In this document: positions 31,181 to 39,574 of the stretch, piece by piece | Layout of the letters: the number at the start of each line of letters is the position of its first letter | How positions within the stretch are numbered: position 1 is the stretch's first letter | Assembly (NCBI RefSeq): GCF_030929605.1 | Contig: NZ_JAVFVS010000005.1 | Location: 372,001-436,000, forward strand | DNA length: 64,000 nucleotides | From: Flavobacterium sp. LHD-80 | Lineage (GTDB): Bacteria > Bacteroidota > Bacteroidia > Flavobacteriales > Flavobacteriaceae | Direction of reading: 5' to 3' | Position numbers and translations under genes: made by a program | The notes under the pieces: generated by a model | What the model was told of the DNA's origin: nothing | The model's input: only the letters and a program-made list of their open reading frames with translations | The model's database searches: none

Positions 31181-31804
31181 TTATTTTTTACAATTTTTTT
31201 GAGTTTCCAAAGCTCTTTCTAATCCCCATTTTGGAGAAAAAGGAGTTGCAGGTTTAAATGTAGCAAAAAGTTCAATAGCTCTGTCAACTTGTGCACACAA
31301 TGGTTTTGTATCAACACCTGACCATTTTGCTCCGCCAATTTGGTAATCAGCTTCACCAAAAACAATTCTTGGATTATTTGGATCGATCGCTTTTCCTTTT
31401 GCGTAAGCTTCCATCACCTTAGCCGAATATTTCATTCCGTTTGTCATTGGATCTGCAACTACCCACGCTGTATAAATTAAAGCTTGCAAAGCATAAAGCT
31501 CGGCATTGTTTTGATCTTTTATAAATTCAACATCTAATGCATCTTGAGCTTTAGTCAATAACAAATCGATTTTCGTTTTATCTTTTTCGCTGAAAGCTGA
31601 TGTCGTGTTAATCAAAGCTACATAATAATTTGGCAGATAACTATTTTTCTCTGCTGCTGCAATTCTTTCAAACATAGCCGAAGCTTCTGCATTTTTTCCT
31701 TCTTTCCAAAGCCCAAAAGCTTTTCCCATTCCTTGCTCAAATTGTGTCTGAGCTGATAATAAACTGCAGATAAATAATGTGGTAATTGTAATAATTTTGG
31801 TCAT
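31181..31804 (-). CDS. Secreted TPR-like protein, first gene of the 2TM operon
   Basis: A 207-residue exported protein with a signal peptide of about 18 residues (CSLLSAQ). The mature part is alpha-helical with AEASAMFERIAAAEKNSYLPNYYVALINTTSA and further helix pairs, consistent with tetratricopeptide-like repeats. It ends 22 bp before the kinase start, so it is probably in the same transcript. As a periplasmic protein it might feed a signal to the kinase; this is inference. Related Bacteroidota proteins are unnamed. Confidence 0.75.
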   Translation of the reverse strand: MTKIITITTLFICSLLSAQTQFEQGMGKAFGLWKEGKNAEASAMFERIAAAEKNSYLPNYYVALINTTSAFSEKDKTKIDLLLTKAQDALDVEFIKDQNNAELYALQALIYTAWVVADPMTNGMKYSAKVMEAYAKGKAIDPNNPRIVFGEADYQIGGAKWSGVDTKPLCAQVDRAIELFATFKPATPFSPKWGLERALETQKNCKK

Positions 31805-32129
31805 GATTTCTTTTTTTTAAAGTTACTAAGGTTCTAAGTTTCTGAGATTCTAAGTTTTTTTATTGATGATTAAAACTCTTTTTTTTAAGCTCTAAGCTTT
31901 TAAGAAATCTAAGTTTCTAAGTTTTTTTCTTAGTATCTTAGAATCTTAGCCGCTTAGCGTCTTTTTAATTTATACTTCAAAAGTATGTTGGTTTTTTCTT
32001 CTTTAAAATTAAATGATACTGAGTTGTTGATTTTGGTTACTGAATTGTTTTTTTTAAGGTTCTGAGGTTCTAAGATGCTAAGGGACTAAGTTTTTTTCTT
32101 AGAACCTCAGAACCTTAGTCCCTTAGCAC
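31805..32129. other. Gene-free stretch filled with octamer arrays
   Basis: Between the TPR-like gene and the TonB receptor gene. It holds AAGNTTCT-type octamers at 31815-31856 and 31885-31965, then the inverted array 32058-32130. No coding frame and no clear promoter box was found here. Confidence 0.7.
31815..31965. repeat. Octamer arrays, inverted
   Basis: Units AAGGTTCT, AAGTTTCT, GAGATTCT (31826 onward) and AAGTTTCT are mirrored by CTTAGTAT, CTTAGAAT, CTTAGCCG, CTTAGCGT near 31925-31965, so the region can form an imperfect hairpin. Confidence 0.7.
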
Positions 32130-32130
32130 C
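32058..32130. repeat. Octamer hairpin with crossed arms
   Basis: GGTTCTGAGGTTCTAAG (32058-32074) pairs perfectly with 32098-32114, while GCTAAGGGACTAAG (32077-32090) pairs perfectly with 32114-32127. The two pairings cross, so they are alternatives or a pseudoknot. The right side reaches the stop codon of the TonB receptor gene. Confidence 0.75.
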
Positions 32131-34295
32131 TAAAGGTTCTTCAACTGATTCTCTTTTTTATCTTGGCTGATCGTCCAGAAGAAACCTACGAAGAAAAATC
32201 TATCGGCAGTTGGTGTTACCGCTTGTCTTTGATACACTCCATTTGGATCTGGTAATTTTGCATAATCATATCCAAAAATGTTTTGTGTTCCTAAAATATT
32301 TGAAACTGAGAAATAAAGAATTTTTTGTGTTGTCAATAAATACGCCCAGTTAAAACTCAAACTATTGTATGATTTTGTTTTTCCGTTCATGAATTGCGTC
32401 TGATTTGGATCGTTGTACGGACGTCCTGAACTGTAACTATTTGTGAATCCGATTTGTGATTTCCAATCCGTAATAAAATATTTCGTTACGACAGATAAAC
32501 TATGATTGGCCACAAAACTCGGCGTTGCCATTGTTGGAAAGTTCTTATATTGTCTTTCTGAATCGATATACGAATAGGAAATCCAATATTCTAAGTTTTT
32601 GTACAAATTGCTGTCTCTCCAAAACAAATCAATTCCTTTTGCATATCCCGAACCGTTGTTATTAAAAACCGAATTGTACTGAAGATCTCTCGTATCGTAC
32701 TGAACCAAATTGCTGTAATCTTTATAATAAGCTTCGGCTCTAAAAGTTTGTCCTGGTTTTGTAAACTGATAATTCAAGATATAATGTCTTGCTTTTTCGC
32801 TTTCAAACTGATGGTATTTTGAATATTTAATATAATCAACAACAGGCGTTTGAGAAAAATCTCCGTAAGCAAAAGAAAACTGACTGTTTTTTGAAACTTT
32901 GTAAGCCAATGAAGCTCTTGGCGCAATATTGTTTTCGTCTAACAAACTATTATTTGAAAATCGCAAACCTACTTTCATTGCTAATTTTTTAGAGAACAAA
33001 ATATCACCTTCTGTATAAGCTGCAAAAATGTTTGAATCGTAACCGTTTGCAACATTTATAGAAACATTATCATCGACATTTTCATTGAATTTTGTTATGA
33101 AATAATCAGTACCAAAAGACAATTTGAAATAGTTTGAAACTTTTTTCTGCAATTTTAATTTCAACTGTGCGGCATTTTCGTTGTTGTCAACATCAGTAAT
33201 ATTGTAGGTTACTTTATTTTTGCTGTAACCGTAGCTAATTCCAGATGTAATTTGCCAGCCGGTACCAAAACTTCCTTTGTATGAAGAATTCAAATAAAAG
33301 TTATTATTGTTCATGTCGGTTCTGATTGGATTTTCGAAATTGATGTTTTTCTGATTTAAATCAAATTTCTCAGAATCAAAAGCCGCGTATAATTTAAAGA
33401 TTCCGTTTGTGAAATTGTATCGGTAAACCGTTTCGCCACCAAGTGATTGGTAAGGATTATTCCAATCTACATTTTGAGGAATAACCGCTTGATAAGGCGC
33501 TAAATTGATGTAGGACATATTTACGCTCAACGAACTTTTTTTGAATTTCTGTGTATTTGCCAAACTCAATCCAACGGTCATTAAACCAATATCAGTTTTT
33601 TCATGATCGGCTTCATCCTGCGTATTTAAAAGCAAAACACTTGATAAAGCTTCACCGTATTCTGCTGAATAACCTCCTGTAGAAAAAGCAATTCCGCTAA
33701 ACAAAAAAGGAGAAAAACGGCTTCTTGTAGGCAAATTATTTGTTGTAGCCCCGTATGGCTGTGCAACACGTATTCCGTCGACAAAAGTTTGCGTTTCGCT
33801 GGCTTCTCCGCCACGTACAAACAAACGTCCATCTTCTCCAACGTTCTGCGTTCCCGGTAATGTCTGCAAAGCCGCAATAATATTTCCCGCAGAACCCGCA
33901 GTTGTAACAATATCTAAAGGTTTTAAAACCGAAACTCTCGCTTTGTCACCAGATTCTAACGTTCCGGCCGTAATGACAACAGCATCAAGCGCATTAACAT
34001 TTTCGCGTAATTTAATCGTCTGATCTTTATAATTGGCAACATCAATTTCTTGTTTAAAAGTTTCAAAAAGTAAAAAACTTACCACTAAAAATTTATTTCC
34101 TGTTTCGCTAGTTTGAAAAGAAAAATCTCCCGTTTCAGAACTTGTTGCTCCATCATAAGTTCCGTCAATATAAATATTCGCGCCAGCAACTGGTTTTCCT
34201 TTTTGGTCTACCACTTTTCCTGAAATAGTGTTTTGAGCAAAAATGAAAGCTGTAAAAAATAAAAAGCTTATTGTAAAAAATAATTTGGTTTTCAT
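32130..34295 (-). CDS. TonB-dependent receptor with CarboxypepD-regulatory-like N-terminus
   Basis: A 721-residue outer-membrane receptor. A signal peptide of about 20 residues (FIFAQ) is followed by a beta-sandwich domain (SGKVVDQKGKPVAGANIYIDG) typical of Bacteroidota receptors. Then comes the plug with GNIIAALQTLPGTQNVGEDGRLFVRGG and TFVDGI. The remainder is a barrel rich in aromatic strands. No SusD partner is adjacent, which argues against a glycan-uptake locus and fits siderophore, metal or cobalamin-type uptake; the substrate is not visible. It has its own promoter at 34319-34326. Confidence 0.92.
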   Translation of the reverse strand: MKTKLFFTISFLFFTAFIFAQNTISGKVVDQKGKPVAGANIYIDGTYDGATSSETGDFSFQTSETGNKFLVVSFLLFETFKQEIDVANYKDQTIKLRENVNALDAVVITAGTLESGDKARVSVLKPLDIVTTAGSAGNIIAALQTLPGTQNVGEDGRLFVRGGEASETQTFVDGIRVAQPYGATTNNLPTRSRFSPFLFSGIAFSTGGYSAEYGEALSSVLLLNTQDEADHEKTDIGLMTVGLSLANTQKFKKSSLSVNMSYINLAPYQAVIPQNVDWNNPYQSLGGETVYRYNFTNGIFKLYAAFDSEKFDLNQKNINFENPIRTDMNNNNFYLNSSYKGSFGTGWQITSGISYGYSKNKVTYNITDVDNNENAAQLKLKLQKKVSNYFKLSFGTDYFITKFNENVDDNVSINVANGYDSNIFAAYTEGDILFSKKLAMKVGLRFSNNSLLDENNIAPRASLAYKVSKNSQFSFAYGDFSQTPVVDYIKYSKYHQFESEKARHYILNYQFTKPGQTFRAEAYYKDYSNLVQYDTRDLQYNSVFNNNGSGYAKGIDLFWRDSNLYKNLEYWISYSYIDSERQYKNFPTMATPSFVANHSLSVVTKYFITDWKSQIGFTNSYSSGRPYNDPNQTQFMNGKTKSYNSLSFNWAYLLTTQKILYFSVSNILGTQNIFGYDYAKLPDPNGVYQRQAVTPTADRFFFVGFFWTISQDKKENQLKNL

Positions 34296-34318
34296 GTCAT
34301 CTTTGGTTTTTGATGAAG

Positions 34319-34326
34319 CAAATATA
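34319..34326 (-). promoter_or_regulatory. -7 box of TonB receptor gene
   Basis: TATATTTG on the minus strand, a TAnnTTTG match, 23 bp before the ATG at 34295. A palindrome TTTAACGTTAAA lies upstream at 34335-34346, near the -33 position, and could be an operator. Confidence 0.55.
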
Positions 34327-34437
34327 TTTTAACATTTAACGTTAAAAAATATATAATAACCCAATTGTAGAATTTCGAGGATGAGTTGTAAATTACTAAT
34401 TTGTATCTTAGCTAGGAATTCCAAAAAACACCTAAGT

Positions 34438-34896
34438 ATGTCAGAAAGTAAAAGAGTTTCGAATTTGTATCAATCCATTTATAATGGAAATCCGTGGCTT
34501 GAAGTGACCTTAGCAGATACTTTAAAAGATGTAACTGCAGCTCAAGCTTATAAAAAAATCAATCCTAATTTAAACACGATTTGGGAAATTGTCAATCACC
34601 TAATACAATGGAGAAGAAACATTTTAAAACGTGTTCAAGGAGAAATAATCACAACTCCCGATCATAATTATTTTGTACCAATTTTAGATTCATCTGAACC
34701 TGCCTGGGAACAATCACTACAAAGTCTGGCAAAATCTCAGGAATTATGGAATGATTGTTTGAATAATTTTAATGACGCGGATTTCGAGAAAATAGATCAA
34801 AATAATAATCATAATTTTTATGAAGATATTCACGGAATTATTCAGCACGATGTTTATCATTTAGGACAGATTGTTATTTTGAAGAAATTGCTATAG
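34438..34896 (+). CDS. DinB family protein
   Basis: A 152-residue four-helix-bundle protein of the DinB/YfiT superfamily, metal-dependent thiol transferases or hydrolases of mostly unknown substrate. The three metal-ligand histidines are plausible in EIVNHLIQWRR and GIIQHDVYHLGQIVILKK. I chose ATG 34438 (MSESKRVSNLYQSIYNG); the longer frame would add 19 residues unlike the family. It is divergent from the TonB receptor and followed by a palindromic element. Confidence 0.85.
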   Translation: MSESKRVSNLYQSIYNGNPWLEVTLADTLKDVTAAQAYKKINPNLNTIWEIVNHLIQWRRNILKRVQGEIITTPDHNYFVPILDSSEPAWEQSLQSLAKSQELWNDCLNNFNDADFEKIDQNNNHNFYEDIHGIIQHDVYHLGQIVILKKLL

Positions 34897-34927
34897 CAGA
34901 CAACAAAATTTGCTTTTTTGAGCAATC

Positions 34928-35029
34928 TTGTCATTCCGAGGAACGAGGAATCTCCGCGAGTGACTCTACAAAGATTGGATTTTCGTCACGGAGTTACTTG
35001 CGGAGATTCCTCGTTCCTCAGAATGACAA
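34928..35029. repeat. 102-bp palindromic element, copy 2
   Basis: The arms 34928-34960 and 34997-35029 match at 31 of 33 positions. The length equals copy 1 (998-1099) and the centre shares ACAAAGATTGG and CGGAGTTACTTGCG. The arms differ from copy 1 at seven positions; six differences are matched by complementary changes in the other arm. It lies just upstream of the YciI-like gene, and a reading frame runs through it by chance. Confidence 0.9.
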
Positions 35030-35058
35030 AATTGAGATCCATTTTAAATAAATATCTT

Positions 35059-35517
35059 ATGAAAAAATCAATATTATTATTCGTGTTTCTACTGCTAGGC
35101 GCCATAGGATTTTCCCAAGAAACCGAAGTCAAATATGATGAGAAATTGGCAAAATCCCTAAATGCCGATGAATACGGAATGAAGAAATATGTTTTCTGCC
35201 TTTTAAAATCGGGAACTAATACGACGGCTTCAAAAGAAGAAACCAAAAAGCTTTTTGAAGGTCATATGGCCAATATCAACAAATTAGCTAAAGAAGGAAA
35301 ATTGGTTGTCGCCGGACCTTTTATGAAAAACGACAGAAATTATAGAGGAATTTATGTTTTTAATGTTGAAACTGTAGAAGAAGCCAAAGCACTAGTTGCA
35401 ACTGATCCCGCAATAAAAGCCAATTTACTCGAAGCCGAATTAACGCCTTGGTACTGCACCGCAGCTTTGCAGGAAACTGTAAAAATACATGACAAAATTG
35501 CCAAGACGAAAATGTAA
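35059..35517 (+). CDS. Exported YciI-like protein
   Basis: A 152-residue protein with a signal peptide of about 20 residues (LGAIGFSQ), then a YciI-like dimeric alpha/beta domain: KYVFCLLKSG, LFEGHMANINKLAKEGKLVVAGPF and RGIYVFNVETVEEAKALVATDPAIKANLLEAELTPWY. The GP(F) and DP(A) motifs are the YciI signature. An exported version is common in Flavobacteria. ATG 35059 is the start; the longer frame runs through the palindrome. It precedes the acetyltransferase gene by 3 bp. Confidence 0.85.
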   Translation: MKKSILLFVFLLLGAIGFSQETEVKYDEKLAKSLNADEYGMKKYVFCLLKSGTNTTASKEETKKLFEGHMANINKLAKEGKLVVAGPFMKNDRNYRGIYVFNVETVEEAKALVATDPAIKANLLEAELTPWYCTAALQETVKIHDKIAKTKM

Positions 35518-35520
35518 AAT

Positions 35521-36096
35521 ATGAAAACTGAAAAAGAAAAAATGATCTCTGGCGAATATTATAACGCCTTTGATCCAGAATTGCTTAAAGGCCGAAGAGC
35601 AGCAAAAAATCTTTTGCACAGCTTAAATGTGAAAGAATACAGAGTTACCAAAAAAGCAAAAGAAATTTTGGCAACATTAATTCCGAATGCAGGAGCTGGC
35701 CTATATATAGAGCCACCATTTCATTGTGATTATGGTTATAATATTTTTTGCGGTGAAAACGTTTATTTTAATGTGAATTGTGTTGTTCTCGACTGCGCTC
35801 CGGTAAATATTGGATCAAATGTATTTATTGCGCCAAATGTTCAAATTTATACTGCCTCGCATCCGCTTGACGCTGAATTAAGAAAAACGCTTGAAAATGC
35901 ATATCCGGTTACAATTGGCGACGATTGCTGGATTGGTGGAAATTCTGTTATTTGTCCTGGTGTGACAATTGGAAAAGGTTGTGTTATTGGCGCTGGATCT
36001 GTAGTTACAAAAGACATTCCAGACAATTCATTAGCTGTTGGAAATCCAGCAAAAGTAATTCGAAAATTAAATCAAGAACCTGAATCAAAAAAATAA
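35521..36096 (+). CDS. Maltose/galactoside O-acetyltransferase family protein
   Basis: A 191-residue hexapeptide-repeat acetyltransferase (Maa/LacA/NodL family) that acetylates sugars from acetyl-CoA. The N-terminal Mac domain reads KEKMISGEYYNAFDPELLKGR. The left-handed beta helix follows, with the catalytic His in YTASHPLDAELR and repeats such as IGDDCWIGGNSVICPGVTIGKGCVIGAGSVV. Its stop codon overlaps the start of the VOC gene by one base, and it follows the YciI-like gene by 3 bp, so the three genes form an operon. Confidence 0.92.
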   Translation: MKTEKEKMISGEYYNAFDPELLKGRRAAKNLLHSLNVKEYRVTKKAKEILATLIPNAGAGLYIEPPFHCDYGYNIFCGENVYFNVNCVVLDCAPVNIGSNVFIAPNVQIYTASHPLDAELRKTLENAYPVTIGDDCWIGGNSVICPGVTIGKGCVIGAGSVVTKDIPDNSLAVGNPAKVIRKLNQEPESKK

Positions 36097-36485
36097 TGCT
36101 TACCCTTAATAAAGTTCATCATATTGCCATTTTATGTTCCGATTACGAAAAATCGAAATATTTCTATACCCAAATTTTAGGCTTAACTATTATTCGAGAA
36201 ATTTACCGCGAAGAGCGCCAATCTTATAAATTGGATTTGGCTTTGAATGGTTCGTATGTTGTCGAGTTGTTTTCATTTCCAAATCCGCCACAAAGACCTT
36301 CAAGACCCGAGGCCGTTGGTTTAAGACATTTGGCTTTTGAAGTAATTAATTTAGAAGAAACCATCTCTTTTTTAGATTCTAAAAATATAGAATCAGAACC
36401 CATAAGAATTGACGAAACAACTGAAAAACGATTTACTTTTATTGCCGATCCTGATTTATTGCCGATTGAGTTTTATGAGCGTTAG
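36096..36485 (+). CDS. VOC family (glyoxalase-like, YaeR type) protein
   Basis: A 129-residue vicinal-oxygen-chelate fold protein close to YaeR/GloA2. VHHIAILCSDYEKSKYFYTQILGL opens the first module, VELFSFPNPPQRPSRPEAVGLRHLAFEV is a distinctive YaeR-type block, and FIADPDLLPIEFYER closes the second. His and Glu residues at the metal positions (HHIAI, VELF, RHLAF, IEFYE) are present. Its ATG overlaps the acetyltransferase stop. Enzymatic substrate unknown. Confidence 0.88.
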   Translation: MLTLNKVHHIAILCSDYEKSKYFYTQILGLTIIREIYREERQSYKLDLALNGSYVVELFSFPNPPQRPSRPEAVGLRHLAFEVINLEETISFLDSKNIESEPIRIDETTEKRFTFIADPDLLPIEFYER

Positions 36486-36488
36486 GTT

Positions 36489-36701
36489 TTTTGCCGCGAA
36501 GGCACAAAGACACTAAGTTTTTTATTATTGTGATTTATGAGTTGCCTCCAGCTTTAGCTGGAGGAATATAATTTGACAACAACAAGGGCTTTAGCCAAAG
36601 AATGACTTTGGCTAAAGCCTTTTTTGGCAATTATTTTATGACATCCAGCTAAAGCTGGACGCTATTAAAAAACTTAGTGTCTTTGTGCCTTCGTGGCAAA
36701 A
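36489..36701. repeat. Nested palindromic element
   Basis: The outer 36-nt arms (36489-36524 and 36666-36701) match at 35 of 36 positions; they contain CACAAAGACACTAAG. Inside lie CTCCAGCTTTAGCTGGAG (36546-36563), a stem AAGGGCTTTAGCCAAAG/CTTTGGCTAAAGCCTT (36584-36600 and 36606-36621) and TCCAGCTAAAGCTGGA (36644-36659). The inner block is symmetric by itself and looks inserted into the outer palindrome. Confidence 0.85.
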
Positions 36702-36785
36702 TCCATCACTGAAAGAATTTTCTTATTTTAATAATTTTAACATATAATAAAGACCAATTATTATTAAAAAACAGATTTGATTGCC

Positions 36786-36793
36786 TAATTTTG
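36786..36793 (+). promoter_or_regulatory. -7 box of ClC gene
   Basis: TAATTTTG, a TAnnTTTG match, which places the start at ATG 36835 rather than at the TTG 36781 of the longer frame. Confidence 0.55.
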
Positions 36794-36834
36794 TGAAATC
36801 GCAAATAAAATCCGGCGACACAAAATCACTTCTG

Positions 36835-38112
36835 ATGAACAAAACGGCGCAAATCAAAAAAAATCATCAATTTATTAAATTCCGAAAATTAGTTATTGTT
36901 TCTATTTTAATTGGCTTTCTTTCTGCCTTTCTCGGAATTTCATTAAAAAAAATAACCGAATATTACGAAGAAATCTTCTTCCATGAAGTTTCGGTTAATC
37001 CCATATTTTACATCATTTTTCCCGTTTTCGGATTATCAGTTATTTATTTTCTAAGACAATATCTTTTTAAGAAAAAAGAAAATAAAGGAATCAAAGAGGT
37101 TTTTGAAAGTACTAAAACCACAAAAAATCTTCCTTCATACAAAATTCCCTCCCACTTTATAAACGGATTATTGACAGTTATTTTTGGAGGTTCAACCGGA
37201 ATTGAAGTTTCAACCGTTGTTGCTACGGCTACAATTGGTTCAGTTGCCCACGAAAAAGAAAATGTTTTTCGTCAATATAAAACCGAATTAATCTGTGCGG
37301 GAGTTGCGGCGGGCGTTACAGCGCTTTTCAGCAGTCCAATTGCGGGTATTTTATTTGCTCTTGAAGTAATTTCCAGAAAAGTAACTCGTGCTTTTATCAT
37401 TTCAAATGTAATTGCCGTTTCGATTGCCTTTGGTTTATTAACCATTTTAAAAGAAGAACCTTTATTTGCGGTTTCAATTGCAACTTGGCATTTAAAAGCG
37501 ATTCCGTATTTTATTCTTTTAGGAATTTTAGCAGGGATTAATTCCGTTTATTTAACCCGTTGCGTATTATTCTTTAAATCGCAATTTGGAAAAATTGACA
37601 CACATTATTACAAAATCCTAATTGGTTCAGCTGTCTTAAGTATTTCTTTATTTACTTTTCCGCAGCTGTATGGAGAAGGTTATCACGCTATAAAAGGGAT
37701 TTTTGGAAGTTCAAGCCAGCTTCCATTAACTATAACTTTGGCATTGACATTCATCGGGATATTAATTTTAAAACCAATTGTAACTTCTATTACTCTTGCT
37801 TCTGGAGGTGATGGTGGCGTTTTTGCACCAAGTTTATTTATCGGTGCATTTTTAGGATTATTATTGGCTTCAATATTAAATACCTTTTTTCATGTAAATG
37901 TAATTCCAGTGAATTTTATGATTATCGGAATGGCTGCTGTTTTGAGCGCTAGTATTCACGCGCCTTTTACCGCAATTTTTCTGGTTTGTGGCTTAACAAA
38001 CGATTATACTTTGTTTTTCCCAATTCTTGTAGTTTGTTTAATCTCAAAATACACTGCAAAAACAATTTATCCATATACCGTATATAGTTATTCTCCAAGC
38101 TTAATCAAATAA
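36835..38112 (+). CDS. ClC family chloride channel/transporter
   Basis: A membrane protein of 425 residues with the ClC fold, moving chloride or another anion, usually in exchange for protons. Motifs: GGSTGIEVSTVVATATIGS aligns with the GxEGP region and keeps the gating glutamate position (GIE); SSPIAGILFALEV; and GGDGGVFAPSLFIGA for the third anion-site loop. No C-terminal CBS domains are present. It may be paired with the downstream HPP family gene, 98 bp away, another small-anion transporter family. Confidence 0.9.
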   Translation: MNKTAQIKKNHQFIKFRKLVIVSILIGFLSAFLGISLKKITEYYEEIFFHEVSVNPIFYIIFPVFGLSVIYFLRQYLFKKKENKGIKEVFESTKTTKNLPSYKIPSHFINGLLTVIFGGSTGIEVSTVVATATIGSVAHEKENVFRQYKTELICAGVAAGVTALFSSPIAGILFALEVISRKVTRAFIISNVIAVSIAFGLLTILKEEPLFAVSIATWHLKAIPYFILLGILAGINSVYLTRCVLFFKSQFGKIDTHYYKILIGSAVLSISLFTFPQLYGEGYHAIKGIFGSSSQLPLTITLALTFIGILILKPIVTSITLASGGDGGVFAPSLFIGAFLGLLLASILNTFFHVNVIPVNFMIIGMAAVLSASIHAPFTAIFLVCGLTNDYTLFFPILVVCLISKYTAKTIYPYTVYSYSPSLIK

Positions 38113-38210
38113 CCCAAACCTACAAGCTACAGATTCACAAAGCAATAAATACTAATACTATACCTCAAAGTGTATTTAAAAACATAACGAGCAAAATAAT
38201 ACCACATACT

Positions 38211-38816
38211 ATGCCCACTCAAAAAATAAAAAGAAGCTATCGCAAAACACGTTATATTCTTTATAAAGAAACTTTAATCGATTATAAAGAGCATTTCTGG
38301 TCGTTTTTAGGATCATTTGTCGGAATTGGAATTTTGGCTTACGTTCAGTCCATGCATTTTTCTGGCAGTGATGCTGTTTATTTAATTGGTTCGTTTGGAG
38401 CCTCGAGTGTTTTAGTATACGGAATTATTCAGAGTCCGTTTTCACAGCCTCGAAATTTAGTTGGAGGTCATGTAATCTCAGCTCTTGTTGGTGTAACCGT
38501 AAATAAACTGGTTCCAGACATAATGTACATTGCTGCTCCATTAGCCGTTTCAATCGCGATTATTTTAATGCAGATCACAAAAACGCTTCACCCCCCTGGA
38601 GGTGCAACAGCATTAATTGCTGTTATAGGAACCGAAAAAGTAAAAGCACTTGGTTATATGTACGTGCTTTCTCCAGTTTTCACAGGAGTTATGATTTTGC
38701 TTTTAACAGCCTTGGTTTTTAACAATATGACTTCAAGCAGAAGTTATCCTAGTCATAGTACCTATCACAAACATTATCATAAAATCAGAAAGAGATTGAC
38801 TGGGAAGAAATTCTAA
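38211..38816 (+). CDS. HPP family membrane protein
   Basis: A 201-residue inner-membrane protein of the HPP family, some of which transport nitrite. Four or five membrane helices are visible, with the hallmark LHPPGGATALIAVIG about residue 125 and SQPRNLVGGHVISALVGV before it. The C-terminal tail is basic and His-rich (STYHKHYHKIRKR). It is followed by the double palindrome at 38823. Confidence 0.9.
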   Translation: MPTQKIKRSYRKTRYILYKETLIDYKEHFWSFLGSFVGIGILAYVQSMHFSGSDAVYLIGSFGASSVLVYGIIQSPFSQPRNLVGGHVISALVGVTVNKLVPDIMYIAAPLAVSIAIILMQITKTLHPPGGATALIAVIGTEKVKALGYMYVLSPVFTGVMILLLTALVFNNMTSSRSYPSHSTYHKHYHKIRKRLTGKKF

Positions 38817-38822
38817 TCCCTA

Positions 38823-38902
38823 TTCCTGCAAGGTTTTCAAAACCTTGTAGGTATAACTTTAATACAATTACAAACCTACAAGGTTTTGAAAACCTTGCAG
38901 GA
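38823..38902. repeat. Double palindrome with 30-bp arms, copy 2
   Basis: The left arm 38823-38852 is identical to that of the element at 16825; the right arm 38874-38902 is its inverse. Each arm is itself palindromic. It starts 7 bp after the HPP gene stop. Confidence 0.9.
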
Positions 38903-38991
38903 GCACCAGCTAAATAATCTACAGTAAATCAAAAGATTAAAATCTTTTCAACAAATCTCGATTCACAATTCGTATTTCGTTTTTTATATTT

Positions 38992-38999
38992 TACCTTTG
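38992..38999 (+). promoter_or_regulatory. -7 box of pRiA4b-like gene
   Basis: TACCTTTG, a TAnnTTTG match, 23 bp before the ATG at 39023. Confidence 0.55.
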
Positions 39000-39022
39000 A
39001 CCTCTCAATAAAAACAAAGATT

Positions 39023-39565
39023 ATGGTTTATAAATTTAGAGTTATTCTAGACGCCGAAGAAGATATTTTTAGAGACATTGCTATTCTTGAGGAAGATACA
39101 CTTGAGGATTTACACAATGCAATCTTCAACGCTTTTGGCTTTGACGGATCAGAAGTGGCTTCATTTTATACTTGCGACGAAACTTGGAATCAAGAAGATG
39201 AAATTCCGCTTTTTGATACAGGTGATGTTCCTGGCGAAATCAGAACCATGAACGATTACCCGTTATCTAGCATTTTAGACAAAGAAAATACTAAAATTAT
39301 CTACGTTTACGATTTCATCAGCATGTGGACTTTCTTAGTTGAATTGGCTGCAGTTGAAGATGAAGCCGTTGGAGCAACATACCCAGAAACTTTATTCTCT
39401 CACGGTGAAATGCCTGATGAAGCTACCGAAAAAAGCTTCGAAGCTGATGACATGCACAACGATATCTACGGAGAATTTGAAGACGACCTAGACGAAGATG
39501 ATCTTGACATGTTCGAAGGCGACGACAGCTTTGAAGATTATGGATTTGAGGAGAATTGGAATTAA
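39023..39565 (+). CDS. pRiA4b ORF-3/IS1096 passenger-like protein
   Basis: A 180-residue protein whose first 130 residues match the pattern of the plasmid pRiA4b ORF-3-like domain: VYKFRVILDAEEDIFRDIAILEEDTLEDLHNAIFNAFGFD, then ASFYTCDE and IIYVYDFISMWTFLVEL. The last 40 residues are extremely acidic (EDDLDEDDLDMFEGDDSFEDYG). The family name comes from an IS1096 passenger gene, but in Bacteroidota it is a common chromosomal gene and no transposase is nearby. Function unknown. Confidence 0.8.
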   Translation: MVYKFRVILDAEEDIFRDIAILEEDTLEDLHNAIFNAFGFDGSEVASFYTCDETWNQEDEIPLFDTGDVPGEIRTMNDYPLSSILDKENTKIIYVYDFISMWTFLVELAAVEDEAVGATYPETLFSHGEMPDEATEKSFEADDMHNDIYGEFEDDLDEDDLDMFEGDDSFEDYGFEENWN

Positions 39566-39574
39566 TTTTTTTTT

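Larger units (their letters stand above)
36486..36834. other. Gene-free stretch with nested palindromes and clc promoter
   Basis: Holds the nested repeat 36489-36701 and the promoter box at 36786-36793. No coding frame seen. Confidence 0.7.

Noticed and set aside
33626..33910. 94-codon open frame within the TonB receptor gene
   Set aside because: It is in another frame of a well-supported gene with no sign of independent expression.
32130..34295. TonB receptor considered as part of a polysaccharide utilisation locus
   Set aside because: No SusD-like gene or glycoside hydrolase lies beside it, and the receptor is shorter than typical SusC proteins.
34918..35058. Forty-seven-codon extension of the YciI-like protein
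   Set aside because: It is translated palindromic repeat; a clear signal peptide begins at 35059.
39023..39565. IS1096 passenger-like gene taken as evidence for an insertion sequence
   Set aside because: No transposase or terminal repeats nearby; the family is common as a normal chromosomal gene in Bacteroidota.
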